Assembly (NCBI RefSeq): GCF_038396765.1
Contig: NZ_CP150096.1
Span: forward strand, 2,525,001-2,589,000
Direction: 5' to 3'
Length of the DNA stretch: 64,000 nucleotides
Source: Chitinophaga caseinilytica
Lineage (GTDB): Bacteria; Bacteroidota; Bacteroidia; Chitinophagales; Chitinophagaceae
Below, piece by piece: positions 45,489 to 55,128 of the stretch; position 1 is the stretch's first letter; every line of letters starts with the position of its first letter. A program made the position numbers and the translations under genes. The notes below the pieces were generated by a model, which saw only the letters and a program-made list of their open reading frames with translations, made no database searches and had not been told where the DNA came from.

Positions 45489-48400
45489 TTACTGTTTAAT
45501 TACTTTTTTAGTGATAACGCCCAGTTTGCTGAGGATATGCACGAAATACATGCCCGGCGGCTGTTTGGACAGGTCGAGCTGGATGGTTTCTCCGCCCAGG
45601 GCTTTCCTCGCATGCAGGAGCGTGCCGGTGATATCGGTCATTCGAAGTTCCACGGGCCGTTTGCCTTCGCCGTTCAGCGTAACGTTTACGTAAGAACCGG
45701 TGGGGTTCGGGTACACCTTGATGTTGGCGTGCTCGCCGTTCGCTTCCGGAATGCCGGTTATCAGCTGGTTGGGGAGGGTGGCGGGGTAGACGAGTTTCTT
45801 CTCGCCGTTATACCCGATCGCAAATACCGCGGTGGCCGTGTCGGGGAAGAATACTTTGGTGACGCTCCTGTCGCTGCTGCCGGTGCCGAAGATGGCCACA
45901 TCCACCAGGGTATCGTTTTTGTACGTTTCGAATGCCACGGCATGTTGCCATTGGGCCGCATCAACGGTAACCGTGTTGTTGCTTAAAGTGGCGCCAATGC
46001 CCGAAGTGCCGGTCAGTGCCTGTTGAAGCCGGTAGGAGTTCACGCTGTTGGCGGATATGTAGTTGATGACGGGCGAAGCCGGAGCAGGATAGTTTTTCGC
46101 TTTGATGGCGGCGATCGTTGCGTTCACTTCCTGTTGTGTAATCGTTACGAATTCCGAGGAATAGTCGCCCACTATTTCGTTGATCGGCACCAGCAGGCCC
46201 GCTTTTACGAAGAAATCCGTCAGGTCTTCTTTTACGACGTCGCAAATGTTGACCATGCAATTGAGGATAAGTTGTTTGGTGGACAGCCCGGTTTCATCTG
46301 TAGTCCGCACTTTTTCCAGCATATCGGCCAGCCAGTAGGCTACATCGGGCTGGTTGCCGCCGGGGGCGGGTGTTCCGGTCAAACGTTGCTGCAGCGTTGG
46401 CAGGTTTTTGCTGGCACCGGCCGCCTGGTAGTACAGTTGCAGTTGCCAGAACAGGATCAGCCGTTTGAAAACGTCCGGGTTCGTCATGATGGGCCGTTTG
46501 TTGATCAGTCCGTACCAGATGCCGCCGTTGATGCGCCCGCCGATGATATCCGGCCGCACATCGTCTACCGAAACACTTTCCACTTCCAGCCTTGTGAATC
46601 CGGGATAGGTGCTGCCCATCGTATATTCACACCAGGTGGAATACAGGTTGTTGGTGACTTCCGTGGTGCCCGTCCATTTGAAACCGGGGCGCACCTGGTT
46701 CACATGCCCGAACTCATGCGCAATGCCCCAGGGATACACGAATACGCCATCCGCGTTCGCGAGGCCATACTCGCCCCAGGTGAGGTCGAAATGCGCGCCC
46801 CATCCGCCGGCGTACCAGCCGCCCTTGTATTCAGAATAGGTGAACATATGGTTTTTCGGCACCCGGTTGTATTTGAAAAGCCCCATGAGGATGTACTGAT
46901 TCTTCACGATGGAATCGTACACCTGGACCAATGCTTTCCCGGAGTTGAACGAGTTGGCCAGCAACGCCGATTTGTGATAGGCCATGTTGACGTATTTGCC
47001 CTTGATGTCGAGACTGGGATAGATCTGGTTGGTAAGATACTTGTTCCAATCTGCATCCGTATCCGTCAACGGATCATAATACCCGTTGACCCTGCCGGTG
47101 GCGATGTGGACCCTGATATCGGGCAGGGCCGCATTATCGTTGTAATAACTGATATACGCGAGGCCGTCTGCGGTAACGTCGATCAGGTTGAGCCCTTCTT
47201 TCAGCGGATACACCTGGTCAGTGATGGAAACGGGCGATCCGAAATCGGTGATTCGGAGCGATGGGGTAACGCCATGGGTGGGGCCCACGAAGAGCACCGC
47301 TTTGTCATTGGCTTTGAAGGCGATACCGGTCGGGTTTTCGAAGGAATTGTAAGTGGATGTTTTCAGCGCGGCGGCCGTGGTACCAACGTTCGGGTACACC
47401 TTGTACGACTGGTAACGGAATTTCCTGTCGTACGTGCCGTTGAAGAGGCACTGCGCCAGCGATTTGAAGAATGGCATGGAGATCGTGTCGATCTTCGCCT
47501 GCGTAACGCCGGGTTTCAGTTTTGAATAAAGGCTGTCGAACAAATTGCTGTAGATGTTCGCTCCTGCAGTGTTTTTGCTGAAGAAAGCCATTTCCGCGCA
47601 GCTGGCGAAGTTGTTCCCGCCAGTCAGCACTTTGACCGTCAAAGAATGGATATTCACCAATGCCGCCGGCAGATCGATCCGCGTGGGGGAATCCGTGAAC
47701 CCCAGCGCCACGCTTTTCGCTTTCACGGCGGCCGACGAAGACGTGGCCTTATACCAGATTTCCACATCCCCGAAACGGCCGTTGATGTTGCCGTCTTGCC
47801 GCGGCGTAATTAAAACATAATCAATCCTGTTGGAAGCGCCGAAATTGTAAGTCAGCTGCATGGGGAAACCACCGCCCGCCCAGCTGGAGGTATAAAGCGT
47901 GTTAACGTTATTGTCCAACGTTCTTTCGATGCCTTCGCCCGGTTGCGATGCCGGGGAAACGGAAGCGCTGGTTACGGTTTGCTTTTGGTCAAGCAATCCC
48001 GGCAATCCGGTGGCCGGGTTCGCGCAATCCACCGGCACCACGGGGGCGGTGGGCGACCAGAAATTGATCTCGTTGCAGGTAGACCACATGCCCGTGGCCG
48101 AAGTTACGATGAACCGGACGCAGGCGGGTGTATCGATTGCGCCTGCCGCTACGTTATAGACTTTGGTAACGTTGTCATTGGCCCAGGTGAGATCGGCGAT
48201 TTTCACGAACGGGGTATTTGCTTTCCGGGCATACACCGACACGGTACGCCAGATGCCGTTCAATCCGCTGGCCCGTGGCACATATTCGATCTTGTTGATG
48301 CTGCTGACGCCGCCGAAGAAAAAGTCCACGGTGTCTGGGATGGCGTTGAGGCCCCAGTTGGATTCGTAGCCTGTTGTGACGTCGCCGTCGTAACACCGGC

Positions 48401-48521
48401 GGAGCTCCAGCCCGGGTTGCGCGGGCCTGGGAGAGAAGGCATGAATGGGTGTGGCTTTGAACTGGGCTGACAGGGCGCCACTGAGCCCCAGCCCCAATAA
48501 AAGAGTAGTGATGTATTTCAT
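45489..48521 (-). CDS. M60-like (enhancin-type) metallopeptidase, T9SS-secreted, copy 1
   Basis: A 1010-residue secreted protein. A signal peptide (1-19) is followed by two discoidin-like domains (about 25-160 and 175-325; SPRPAQPGLELRRCYDGDVT, and a second with LDNNVNTLYTSSWAGGGFP). The M60 catalytic region is about 350-800, with zinc motif HEFGH (602-606) and the presumed third ligand Glu at about 621. The last 75 residues are a type IX secretion sorting domain (KVYPNPTGSYVNVTLNG...PPGMYFVHILSK). M60 enzymes cleave glycosylated substrates such as mucins. The ATG at 48521 (MKYITTLLLG) is chosen because it starts the signal peptide. The closely similar copy 2 lies immediately upstream on the same strand. 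Confidence 0.9.
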   Translation of the reverse strand: MKYITTLLLGLGLSGALSAQFKATPIHAFSPRPAQPGLELRRCYDGDVTTGYESNWGLNAIPDTVDFFFGGVSSINKIEYVPRASGLNGIWRTVSVYARKANTPFVKIADLTWANDNVTKVYNVAAGAIDTPACVRFIVTSATGMWSTCNEINFWSPTAPVVPVDCANPATGLPGLLDQKQTVTSASVSPASQPGEGIERTLDNNVNTLYTSSWAGGGFPMQLTYNFGASNRIDYVLITPRQDGNINGRFGDVEIWYKATSSSAAVKAKSVALGFTDSPTRIDLPAALVNIHSLTVKVLTGGNNFASCAEMAFFSKNTAGANIYSNLFDSLYSKLKPGVTQAKIDTISMPFFKSLAQCLFNGTYDRKFRYQSYKVYPNVGTTAAALKTSTYNSFENPTGIAFKANDKAVLFVGPTHGVTPSLRITDFGSPVSITDQVYPLKEGLNLIDVTADGLAYISYYNDNAALPDIRVHIATGRVNGYYDPLTDTDADWNKYLTNQIYPSLDIKGKYVNMAYHKSALLANSFNSGKALVQVYDSIVKNQYILMGLFKYNRVPKNHMFTYSEYKGGWYAGGWGAHFDLTWGEYGLANADGVFVYPWGIAHEFGHVNQVRPGFKWTGTTEVTNNLYSTWCEYTMGSTYPGFTRLEVESVSVDDVRPDIIGGRINGGIWYGLINKRPIMTNPDVFKRLILFWQLQLYYQAAGASKNLPTLQQRLTGTPAPGGNQPDVAYWLADMLEKVRTTDETGLSTKQLILNCMVNICDVVKEDLTDFFVKAGLLVPINEIVGDYSSEFVTITQQEVNATIAAIKAKNYPAPASPVINYISANSVNSYRLQQALTGTSGIGATLSNNTVTVDAAQWQHAVAFETYKNDTLVDVAIFGTGSSDRSVTKVFFPDTATAVFAIGYNGEKKLVYPATLPNQLITGIPEANGEHANIKVYPNPTGSYVNVTLNGEGKRPVELRMTDITGTLLHARKALGGETIQLDLSKQPPGMYFVHILSKLGVITKKVIKQ

Positions 48522-48788
48522 AACTGATGGTTGAGCTTCGGTGCTTGCAAGCCTTGGAACGGAAATGCCGTTCGCCATCCGCACGGGGTCGTGTTGCAGT
48601 CGGCCTGCTGATCAGGGAAATCCCATTCGGTAATTGGTCTCCCTGCATGTTTTCAGCGATATGATGCTGGTCGAAAAATCCTGTACGCAATTTACAGGAT
48701 GCGCCGAGGCGTTTGTTTAACAGAATTACCGGCCGGATTTTTTTATGCTAAGATTGTTTAGGTAGCCGGGTTGGTCGGGTGTAAAACG

Positions 48789-48819
48789 GAAAGGCCGTCT
48801 CATTGCGAGACGGCCTTTC
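48789..48819. terminator. Terminator, copy 2 of a duplicated hairpin
   Basis: The same 13-bp stem, 5-nt loop and flanking AAAACG as at 45439-45469. It lies downstream of the second metallopeptidase gene, so it moved with the gene during duplication. Confidence 0.85.
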
Positions 48820-48840
48820 TGGTTATAATCGGAAAAACGA

Positions 48841-51800
48841 TTATTGTTTGATGACTTTTTTAGTGATAACGCCGTGTTTGCTGAGTACCTGCAGGAAGTA
48901 CATACCCGGCGGCATCCTGGACATGTCTACCTGAACGGTTTCTCCACCAAAAGCTCTCCTGGCGTGCATCAGCGTGCCGGTGATGTCGGTCATGCGCAGG
49001 TCCAGGGCTCTTTTTCCCTCGCCGTTCAGCGTAACGTTCACGAAAGAACTGGTGGGGTTGGGATATACCTTGATATTGGCGTGCTCGCCATTGGCTTCCG
49101 GAATGCCGGTCACCACCTGGTTGGGAAGCGTGGCGGGATAGACGAGCTTCTTCTCGCCGTTATACCCGATGGCAAACACCGCTGTCGCCGTATTGGGGAA
49201 CAGTACTTTGGTGAAACTGTTGTCGCCGCTGCCGGTTCCGAAGATGGCCACATCCACCAGCGTATCGTTTTTGTAGGTTTCGAACGCCACGGCGTGTTGC
49301 CATTGCGACGCGTCTACGGTGATCGTGTTGTTGCTTAAAGTAGCGCCCACGCCCGAAGTGCCCGACACCGTCTGCAGGTTTTTGAATGTATTGACGCTGT
49401 TGGCAGACAGGTAGTGGATGACGGGAGATACCGGGGCGGGGTAGTTCTTAGCCTTGATGGCGTTGATCGTGTTGGTTACGTCCTGTTGGGTGATGGTGAT
49501 CCTGCCGGGCGAATAATCGTCTACGATTTCGTCGATAGGCGCCAGCAGACCGGATTTCACGAAGAAGTCGGAAAGGTCTTCCTTCACCACGTCGCAAACG
49601 TTCTTCACGCAATTCAGGATGAAGTCTTTGTTCGTGAGGCCCGCATCATTGGTGGTGCGCACTTTTTCCAGCATGTCGCCGAGCCAGAACGCCACATCGG
49701 GCTGGTTGCCGCCGGGAGCAGGCGTGCCTGTCAACCGTTGCTGCAAAGTAGGCAGGTTTTTGCTCGCGCCCGCAGACTGGTAATACAATTCCAACTGCCA
49801 GAAAAGTACCAGCCGCTTGAACACGTCGGGGTTCGACATGATCGCCCTCTTTTTCACCAGGCTATGCAGAATGGCGCCGTTGATGCGGCCACCGGCGATA
49901 TCCGGGCGAACATCGTCCGGCGAAACCGGTTCGTCGTCGAGCCTCGACCGGCCGGGGTACGACGTTCCCATCGTATAATCCACCCAAACGGAATACAGGT
50001 TATTGGTCACTTCGGTGGTGCCGGTCCATACGAATCCCGGGCGTACCTGGTTCACGTGGCCGAACTCATGCGCGATGCCCCAGGGAGACACCTTCACGCC
50101 TTCCGCATTCGCGAGGCCGGGCTCGCCCCAGGTGAGGTCGAAATGCGCGCCCCATCCGCCGGCGTACCATCCGCCGCTGTAGGCCGACCAGGCGAACATG
50201 TGGTTTTTCGGCACGCGGTTGTATTTGTATAAGCCCATGAGGATATACTCGGTGTTGACGATCGAGTCGTACACTCCGATGAGCGCATGCCCGGATTGGG
50301 GAGAATTGCCCAGCAGCGCGGCTTTATGATAGTTGAGGTTCACGAACCGGCCTTTAATATCCAGCGTGGGATAGATCTGGTTGGTCAGATAGCCGAACCA
50401 GTCTGTATCCGTATCGGTTTTCGGATCGTAATACCCGTTCACGCGGCCGGTTGCGATGTGGATTTTGATATCCGGCTTCGTGGAATCGTTGTTGTAATAG
50501 TTAATATAACCAAGCCCGTCTGCCGTGATGTCGATCACGTTCAGGCCTTCAGACAATACGTAGCTCCGGTCTGTGATGGAAGCGGAGCCGAAGTCGGTCA
50601 CGCGCAGGGAAGGTGTAACGCCGTTGGTGGCGCCAACGAACAGCACGGCTTTCGTGTTTGCCTTGAACGCGATGCCCGTGGGGTTTTCGAAAGAATTGTA
50701 AGTGGATGTTTTCAGCGAAGCGGCGGTAGTGCCTACCTGCGGATACACTTTGTAGGATTGATACCTGAATTTCCGCTGGTACGTATGGTTGTAAAGGCAT
50801 TGCGCCAGCGTTTTGAAGAACGGCATGGAAACCGTGTCGATCTGTGCCTGTGTTACGCCGGGTTTCAGCACGGAGTACAGGCTGTCGAACATATTATTGT
50901 ACACGCTGCCAGACGCGGGGTTCTTCTTGAAGAATTCCATTTCCGCACAACTGGCGAAATTGCTCTGTCCGCTCAACACCTTCACGATCACGGCGCGCAC
51001 GTTCACCAGCGGGGAAGCCAGCTCGATGCGGCTGGGTGTGCCGCTGAAATTCAGGCTGGCGTCTTTCGCTTTGATGGGCGTTCCGTTCGGGGTGGTCTTG
51101 TACCATATTTCGACGTTCCCGAAATGCCCGTTGCCGCTGCCGTCTTGCCGCGGCGTGTACACGATGTAGTTGATCTGGTTGTTCCCCTGGAAATTGTAGG
51201 TCATTTCGATGGGGAACCCGCCGCCCGCCCAGGAAGAGTGGTAGAACGTGCTCTTGTTGTTGTCGATGGTTTTATCGATCCCTTCCCCGGCGCTGTTGGC
51301 GGCCGGCGAAACGGACGCATTCTGGACGGCAACTTTCGTGTCCAGCAGGCCGGTGAGCCCGTCGCCCGGGTTGGTGCAGTCGATGGGCACTACCTGTGCG
51401 GCGGAAGACCAGAACTTCATTTCCGCGCAACTGGAAAAGTTCCCGGTGGCCTGGGTGACCACGAAGCGCACGTAGGCGGGCGTGTCCAGTCCGTTTCCGG
51501 GGAGGTTGATGACTTTCATGGTGTTGTCGTTCGCCCAGGTGAGGTCTGCAGCTTTGACGAAAGCCGTATTGGCTTTCCGGGAATACAGTTCCACTTTTTG
51601 CCAGACGCCGTTGAGGCCGCTGGGCCGGGGAAAATATTCGATCTTGTTGACGTTGCTGACGCCGTTAAAGAAGAAGTCCACCGTGTCGGGGATGGCGTTG
51701 ATGCTCCAGCTGGAATGATAGATGGTGGAAACGTCTCCGTCGAAACATTTACTGAGTTCCGTTCCAGGCTGAGCGGGCCTGGGCGACGTTGCGAAAATGG

Positions 51801-51870
51801 GGGAGACCTGGAACTGTGCAGACGCGGCGCTGCATAGCCCTATCCCGAAGAGTAGCGTAGATATGTATTT
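48841..51870 (-). CDS. M60-like metallopeptidase, T9SS-secreted, copy 2
   Basis: A 1009-residue paralogue of the adjacent gene, collinear over its whole length: signal peptide (MKYISTLLFGIGL), two discoidin-like domains, M60 core with HEFGH at 601-605, and the T9SS tail (KVYPNPTSSFVNVTLNG...PPGMYFLQVLSK). Divergence is greatest in the two N-terminal domains and around SYPGRSRLDDEPVSPDDVRPD, and least at the zinc site and C-terminus. This suggests the two copies keep the chemistry but may bind different targets. The ATG at 51870 is preferred. An in-frame upstream start to 51906 adds no signal-like sequence. Confidence 0.9.
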   Translation of the reverse strand, partial: KYISTLLFGIGLCSAASAQFQVSPIFATSPRPAQPGTELSKCFDGDVSTIYHSSWSINAIPDTVDFFFNGVSNVNKIEYFPRPSGLNGVWQKVELYSRKANTAFVKAADLTWANDNTMKVINLPGNGLDTPAYVRFVVTQATGNFSSCAEMKFWSSAAQVVPIDCTNPGDGLTGLLDTKVAVQNASVSPAANSAGEGIDKTIDNNKSTFYHSSWAGGGFPIEMTYNFQGNNQINYIVYTPRQDGSGNGHFGNVEIWYKTTPNGTPIKAKDASLNFSGTPSRIELASPLVNVRAVIVKVLSGQSNFASCAEMEFFKKNPASGSVYNNMFDSLYSVLKPGVTQAQIDTVSMPFFKTLAQCLYNHTYQRKFRYQSYKVYPQVGTTAASLKTSTYNSFENPTGIAFKANTKAVLFVGATNGVTPSLRVTDFGSASITDRSYVLSEGLNVIDITADGLGYINYYNNDSTKPDIKIHIATGRVNGYYDPKTDTDTDWFGYLTNQIYPTLDIKGRFVNLNYHKAALLGNSPQSGHALIGVYDSIVNTEYILMGLYKYNRVPKNHMFAWSAYSGGWYAGGWGAHFDLTWGEPGLANAEGVKVSPWGIAHEFGHVNQVRPGFVWTGTTEVTNNLYSVWVDYTMGTSYPGRSRLDDEPVSPDDVRPDIAGGRINGAILHSLVKKRAIMSNPDVFKRLVLFWQLELYYQSAGASKNLPTLQQRLTGTPAPGGNQPDVAFWLGDMLEKVRTTNDAGLTNKDFILNCVKNVCDVVKEDLSDFFVKSGLLAPIDEIVDDYSPGRITITQQDVTNTINAIKAKNYPAPVSPVIHYLSANSVNTFKNLQTVSGTSGVGATLSNNTITVDASQWQHAVAFETYKNDTLVDVAIFGTGSGDNSFTKVLFPNTATAVFAIGYNGEKKLVYPATLPNQVVTGIPEANGEHANIKVYPNPTSSFVNVTLNGEGKRALDLRMTDITGTLMHARRAFGGETVQVDMSRMPPGMYFLQVLSKHGVITKKVIKQ

Positions 51871-52093
51871 CATAACTAAATGGTTAAGCACATTTGATAC
51901 AAACAACTTCCGCTTCGCAGCGTATCGGTTGCGGCGTGGGATTTCGGTTTACTGATGACGATCCGGGAAAGTTCCTGAGGGTTTGGTTAATCTTATCACA
52001 CATTAGATTTTGATACGGTCGGGTCTCTTCAGGAGTAATTTCTCCTTCAATATAGCATCTTTTTTTGAAATCTGTTTATCTGGATAAGAAAAG

Positions 52094-52435
52094 TCATCTT
52101 CCCGCGAGGAAATCCCCGTCGATGATGAGGAGGGTGACGCCGCTTTCGGTGCGGGAGCGGTGGATGCTGGCGTTGTCGGAAACGATGTACGTCATTCCCT
52201 GGGTGAGGGTATGGGTGGCGCCGTCTTTCAGCTCGCTGTCGAAGCTGCCCTGCAGGCAATGGACGATGTGGCCTTTGGCGCACCAATGGTCTGCAAGGTA
52301 TCCCGGGCCGTAGGTGACGATGCGGACCCGAAGGCCGGGGAACTGCAGCGTCTGCCAATGCGCAACGCCTGTTTCGCCGGGGTGCGTGGTGGGAAGGATA
52401 TCTTGCCAGTTGACGACGGTGAATGGAATGCTCAT
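52094..52435 (-). CDS. DHCW-motif cupin-fold protein
   Basis: A 113-residue single-domain cupin. The start MSIPFTVVNWQDILPTTHPG and the motif YLADHWCAKGHIVHCLQG (His/Cys/His presumed metal site) match the small family named for its DHCW-type motif in Bacteroidota. It also contains GMTYIVSDNASIHRS. It is probably metal-binding and of unknown substrate. It stands alone between the metallopeptidases and a repeat array. Confidence 0.75.
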   Translation of the reverse strand: MSIPFTVVNWQDILPTTHPGETGVAHWQTLQFPGLRVRIVTYGPGYLADHWCAKGHIVHCLQGSFDSELKDGATHTLTQGMTYIVSDNASIHRSRTESGVTLLIIDGDFLAGR

Positions 52436-52550
52436 GGGAATGTTTTTGGGATGGATAAAATTACGGATTCCCCTTGACCGCGAATGCCGTTTTCCGCCGA
52501 AATTGACGAATGTGATGTTCGAAAGTTATAAAACAGGAGCAGGTATCGTG

Positions 52551-53112
52551 GGAGAACTGCATCGATCCTAACGGTCTTTCGCTATCATTTTTCAAGATAT
52601 AACGATGCGTCAAAAAATGGATACCCTGTCGAGCCGGGAAATTTCAGTTAATCATGAAACGTGGGAAAACTGCATCTCTCTGGTCTTTCGCTGTCATTTT
52701 TCAACACATACCGTTGCATCAAATTATGCATATCCTGTCTAGCACGGAAAGTTCGGGTAATCATGAAAAGTTGGAAAATCGCATCGATCCAAACGGTCTT
52801 TCGCTATCATTTTTCAAGATACATCGATGCATCAAAATAATGCATATCCTGTAGTGTGGGGGAATTTTGGGTAATCATGAAACATGGGAAAGTTGCATCT
52901 ATCCAAACGGTCTTCCGCTATCATTTTTCAAGATAAAGCGATGCATCAAAAAATGGATACCCTGTCGAGCCGGGAAAATTCGGGTTATCAGGAAAAGTTG
53001 GAAAACTGCAACTATCCAACCGGTCTTCCGCTATCATTTTTCAATATACCTCGACGCACCAAAAAATGCATTGCCTGTCATGGCTGAAATTTTCGGGTTA
53101 TCGTGAAACCGG
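52551..53112. repeat. Array of five degenerate ~112-bp tandem repeats
   Basis: The whole non-coding stretch after the cupin gene is an array of five units starting near 52551, 52664, 52773, 52887 and 53000 (spacings 113, 109, 114, 113). Each unit has a GGAAAANTGCATC start, the best conserved core GGTCTTTCGCTATCATTTTT (then CAAGATA), a CGATGCATC element, CCTGTC, and an ATCATGAAA-like end. In units 1, 3 and 4 the GCATCG near the start can pair with CGATGC about 40 nt later. The period is not a multiple of three and small ORFs across it change frame, so it is probably not coding. I recognise no known family. Confidence 0.85.
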
Positions 53113-53152
53113 TATGGGCAAGTTGATAAAAGGAGTGGAGAATGGACATAAA

Positions 53153-53188
53153 AGAAAAACGGCAAAGAAGATGTACTTCTTTGCCGTT
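53153..53188 (-). terminator. Terminator of tRNA-Val copy 1
   Basis: 12-bp stem ACGGCAAAGAAG / CTTCTTTGCCGT with 5-nt loop. It is followed on the minus strand by a T run (A run at 53153-53158), 7 bp after the tRNA 3' end. Confidence 0.8.
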
Positions 53189-53195
53189 TGTAGTG

Positions 53196-53270
53196 TGGGA
53201 GCTGGCGGATTCGAACCGTCGACCCTCTGCTTGTAAGGCAGATGCTCTGAACCAGCTGAGCTAAGCTCCC
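53196..53270 (-). tRNA. tRNA-Val (anticodon UAC)
   Basis: A 75-nt cloverleaf on the minus strand. The acceptor is GGGAGCT...AGCTCCC plus discriminator A, the D arm GCTCAGCTGGTTCAGAGC, the anticodon loop CTTACAA (UAC, valine) and the T arm GGTTCGAATCC. The 3' CCA is not encoded. It is identical to the tRNA at 56708-56782. Confidence 0.97.
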
Positions 53271-53290
53271 TTTTTGTTTCCCCGTTTCGT

Positions 53291-53323
53291 GAACGCTTGT
53301 CGTTCGATGGGAGTGCAAATATA
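53291..53323 (-). promoter_or_regulatory. tRNA-Val copy 1 promoter and leader hairpin
   Basis: A minus-strand -7 element TATATTTG (53316-53323) is followed, near the expected start of the RNA, by an inverted repeat GAACG-N5-CGTTC (53291-53305). The same pair of elements with identical spacing precedes the second tRNA-Val. Confidence 0.6.
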
Positions 53324-53420
53324 TAGACAAATATTTCAAAAACAATCAGCTGCGCAGAAAATTTTTTTAATCGTTTTTCGGAGGAAGAAGAAGCCCGCTA
53401 CAGGAGCGGGCTTCAGCGTA

Positions 53421-54168
53421 TCAGGCTATTTCCGGTTCCGTGAGTAGCAATGCATCGTCGTTATGCAAAGCGGGATGGAAAATTTCCATCAGCACGAAAA
53501 ATGAAGCGAACGCCGCAATGCTAAACAACATGGCCAGCGGTAAAACTTCAAGGAAAGTGAGCACCAGCAGCAGGATGTTCATCGTCACAATAAAAAAGAC
53601 CGCGCTCCGATGGTTGTACAGCAACACATAACCCAGCACTTTAATGAAATAACCGGCAATGATCAGCAGCAACGATAACTTTATGAGTTGCATCCCGGAA
53701 TCACCCATATCGCCGAAGGCATAAAAGCTGTACATCTTTTCGCTCAGAAAGCTGTCGTACGAAAGCCAGGTGCGCACCCCGCCGATCAATGCAAAAAGGA
53801 CCCCCAGCACCACGATCCAATGCGCCAGGGCCGATGTATCGCGCTGTATGTAGTATTGCGCGTTTTCCTTCGGCGTATGATTTTTCTGCGGCGCGTCGTG
53901 CAGCATGAACATCGCCAGCAGGTTCAGTACCGGGATAAAGTGCATCGCAAACACGAGCCCGTTGGATTGCTGCGGGGTGGCCATTCTGCCGGTCACCAGG
54001 TTCCCTGATCAGGCAGAGGCCCAACAACGCCACGGCAAGACAGCGGGTGGCCATTCGCGCCACCACCACACGGCGCATATACGCCGCCGCGATGCCCAGG
54101 GTAACGAGCGCTCCCGCCATCCGGAGCAGCAGGATGAAAATGAAAGGCGTGTCGGTTTCCTGCAACAA
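53421..54168 (-). pseudogene. Multi-pass membrane protein of unknown function, apparently frameshifted
   Basis: The intact downstream frame (53421-53996, GTG or ATG start near 53981) encodes helices such as NGLVFAMHFIPVLNLLAMFM, WIVVLGVLFALIGGV and LPLAMLFSIAAFASFFVLM. Upstream of it a different frame encodes further helices (PFIFILLLRMAGALVTLGIA and CLAVALLGLCLI) up to about 54168. The two frames would join by removing one base near 53998-54003, giving GLCLI-GNLVTGRMATP. There is no ATG at the 5' end of the first frame. It is therefore probably a decaying gene, though a short protein from 53996 cannot be excluded. Confidence 0.5.
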
Positions 54169-54338
54169 CGCCTGATGGCGGATGAATGTGGTAACTCAGC
54201 TAAAAATATACTCAATATAATAAATAATAATAATTCTATATATGAATAGGGAAGATGGAGTTTCCCGGAATGGACATCCTTTCTCCGCATATGGTAACAC
54301 CGAATCCGGAATTTGCGCCTTCAAACATTACCAAACAC

Positions 54339-55055
54339 ATGATACATTCCTACAAATGGGCCGCCGGTGCCTGCGCCGCGGCAGTGATGCTGGCAGCCTG
54401 CTCCAAAGACGATAAGGATGAAACGCCCGTTCCCACGGGCAATTACAACAAGCTGATCTCGGTCGCCAATTTCAATGGAGATACCACTACCAGCAAAGCC
54501 ACCATTTACTTCAGCCTGGAAATGGAAAAGGCCGGTTCCCCGAAGAACCTGCAAAGCGGGGATTGGGACGTGGCGTTCGGCGGTAACGCCAATTCCGCCG
54601 TTTCCGGTAACTACGGGGTCAATGAAGATGGCAATACTTCCGCTGGAAAAGGTGGCCCGGGCAAAGGAGGCGTGCTGATCATCGATAAACCCTTCGACCA
54701 GGTGACCCGCGTCCCCGACGGAGCCGTCTTCATCACCACTTCAACCGGCGTAGGTCTCGATACCGCGGGCTTCTTCGGCACCACCACCGGCTGGTGCGTG
54801 TACGATTTCGCAGGCACGCTGCGCGCCACCAAAGGCATCGGCGGCAATAGCGCCACCACGCAGAAACACACCGTTTGGGCCCGCCCAGACCGTACGATCA
54901 TCGTCCGCACCGCCAGCGGCAACTACGCCAAACTGAAAATCACGAGCATGTACAAAGATGCGCCGGCAGAACCGGAAACCGCCACTGCGCGCCCGTTCTT
55001 CCACTTCCAGTACGTACTGGCGGCGCCGGGCTCGAAAGATTTTACCATCAGGTAA
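54339..55055 (+). CDS. HmuY family lipoprotein (haem-binding-like)
   Basis: A 238-residue lipoprotein with lipobox AVMLAAC (Cys about 19). The beta-rich HmuY fold shows in its typical stretches: NLQSGDWDVAFGG, VWARPDRTIIVRTASGNYAKLKI and ARPFFHFQYVLA. HmuY of Porphyromonas binds haem and passes it to the receptor HmuR. No HmuR-like TonB receptor is adjacent here, so the ligand is uncertain. The ATG at 54339 is chosen for the lipoprotein signal. A terminator lies 46 bp downstream. Confidence 0.8.
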   Translation: MIHSYKWAAGACAAAVMLAACSKDDKDETPVPTGNYNKLISVANFNGDTTTSKATIYFSLEMEKAGSPKNLQSGDWDVAFGGNANSAVSGNYGVNEDGNTSAGKGGPGKGGVLIIDKPFDQVTRVPDGAVFITTSTGVGLDTAGFFGTTTGWCVYDFAGTLRATKGIGGNSATTQKHTVWARPDRTIIVRTASGNYAKLKITSMYKDAPAEPETATARPFFHFQYVLAAPGSKDFTIR

Positions 55056-55100
55056 CCTCCTTCATTTTTTAATATTCTGCTAAAAAACGACAAGTACCAG

Positions 55101-55128
55101 AACGTCCCGCTCGCGGGACGTTTTTTTT
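55101..55128. terminator. Terminator (AACGTCCCGC hairpin, copy 1)
   Basis: Stem AACGTCCCGC / GCGGGACGTT with loop TC, then a run of eight Ts. It ends the HmuY gene. An identical stem recurs at 55466-55490, on the other side of the 98-codon gene. Confidence 0.85.

Noticed and set aside
52654..53106. Small coding ORFs inside the repeat array
   Set aside because: The repeat period is not a multiple of three, the ORFs switch frame between units, and the peptides resemble no family.
52551..53112. CRISPR array
   Set aside because: Units are about 112 bp and degenerate along most of their length, with no short identical repeats, no unique spacers and no cas genes.
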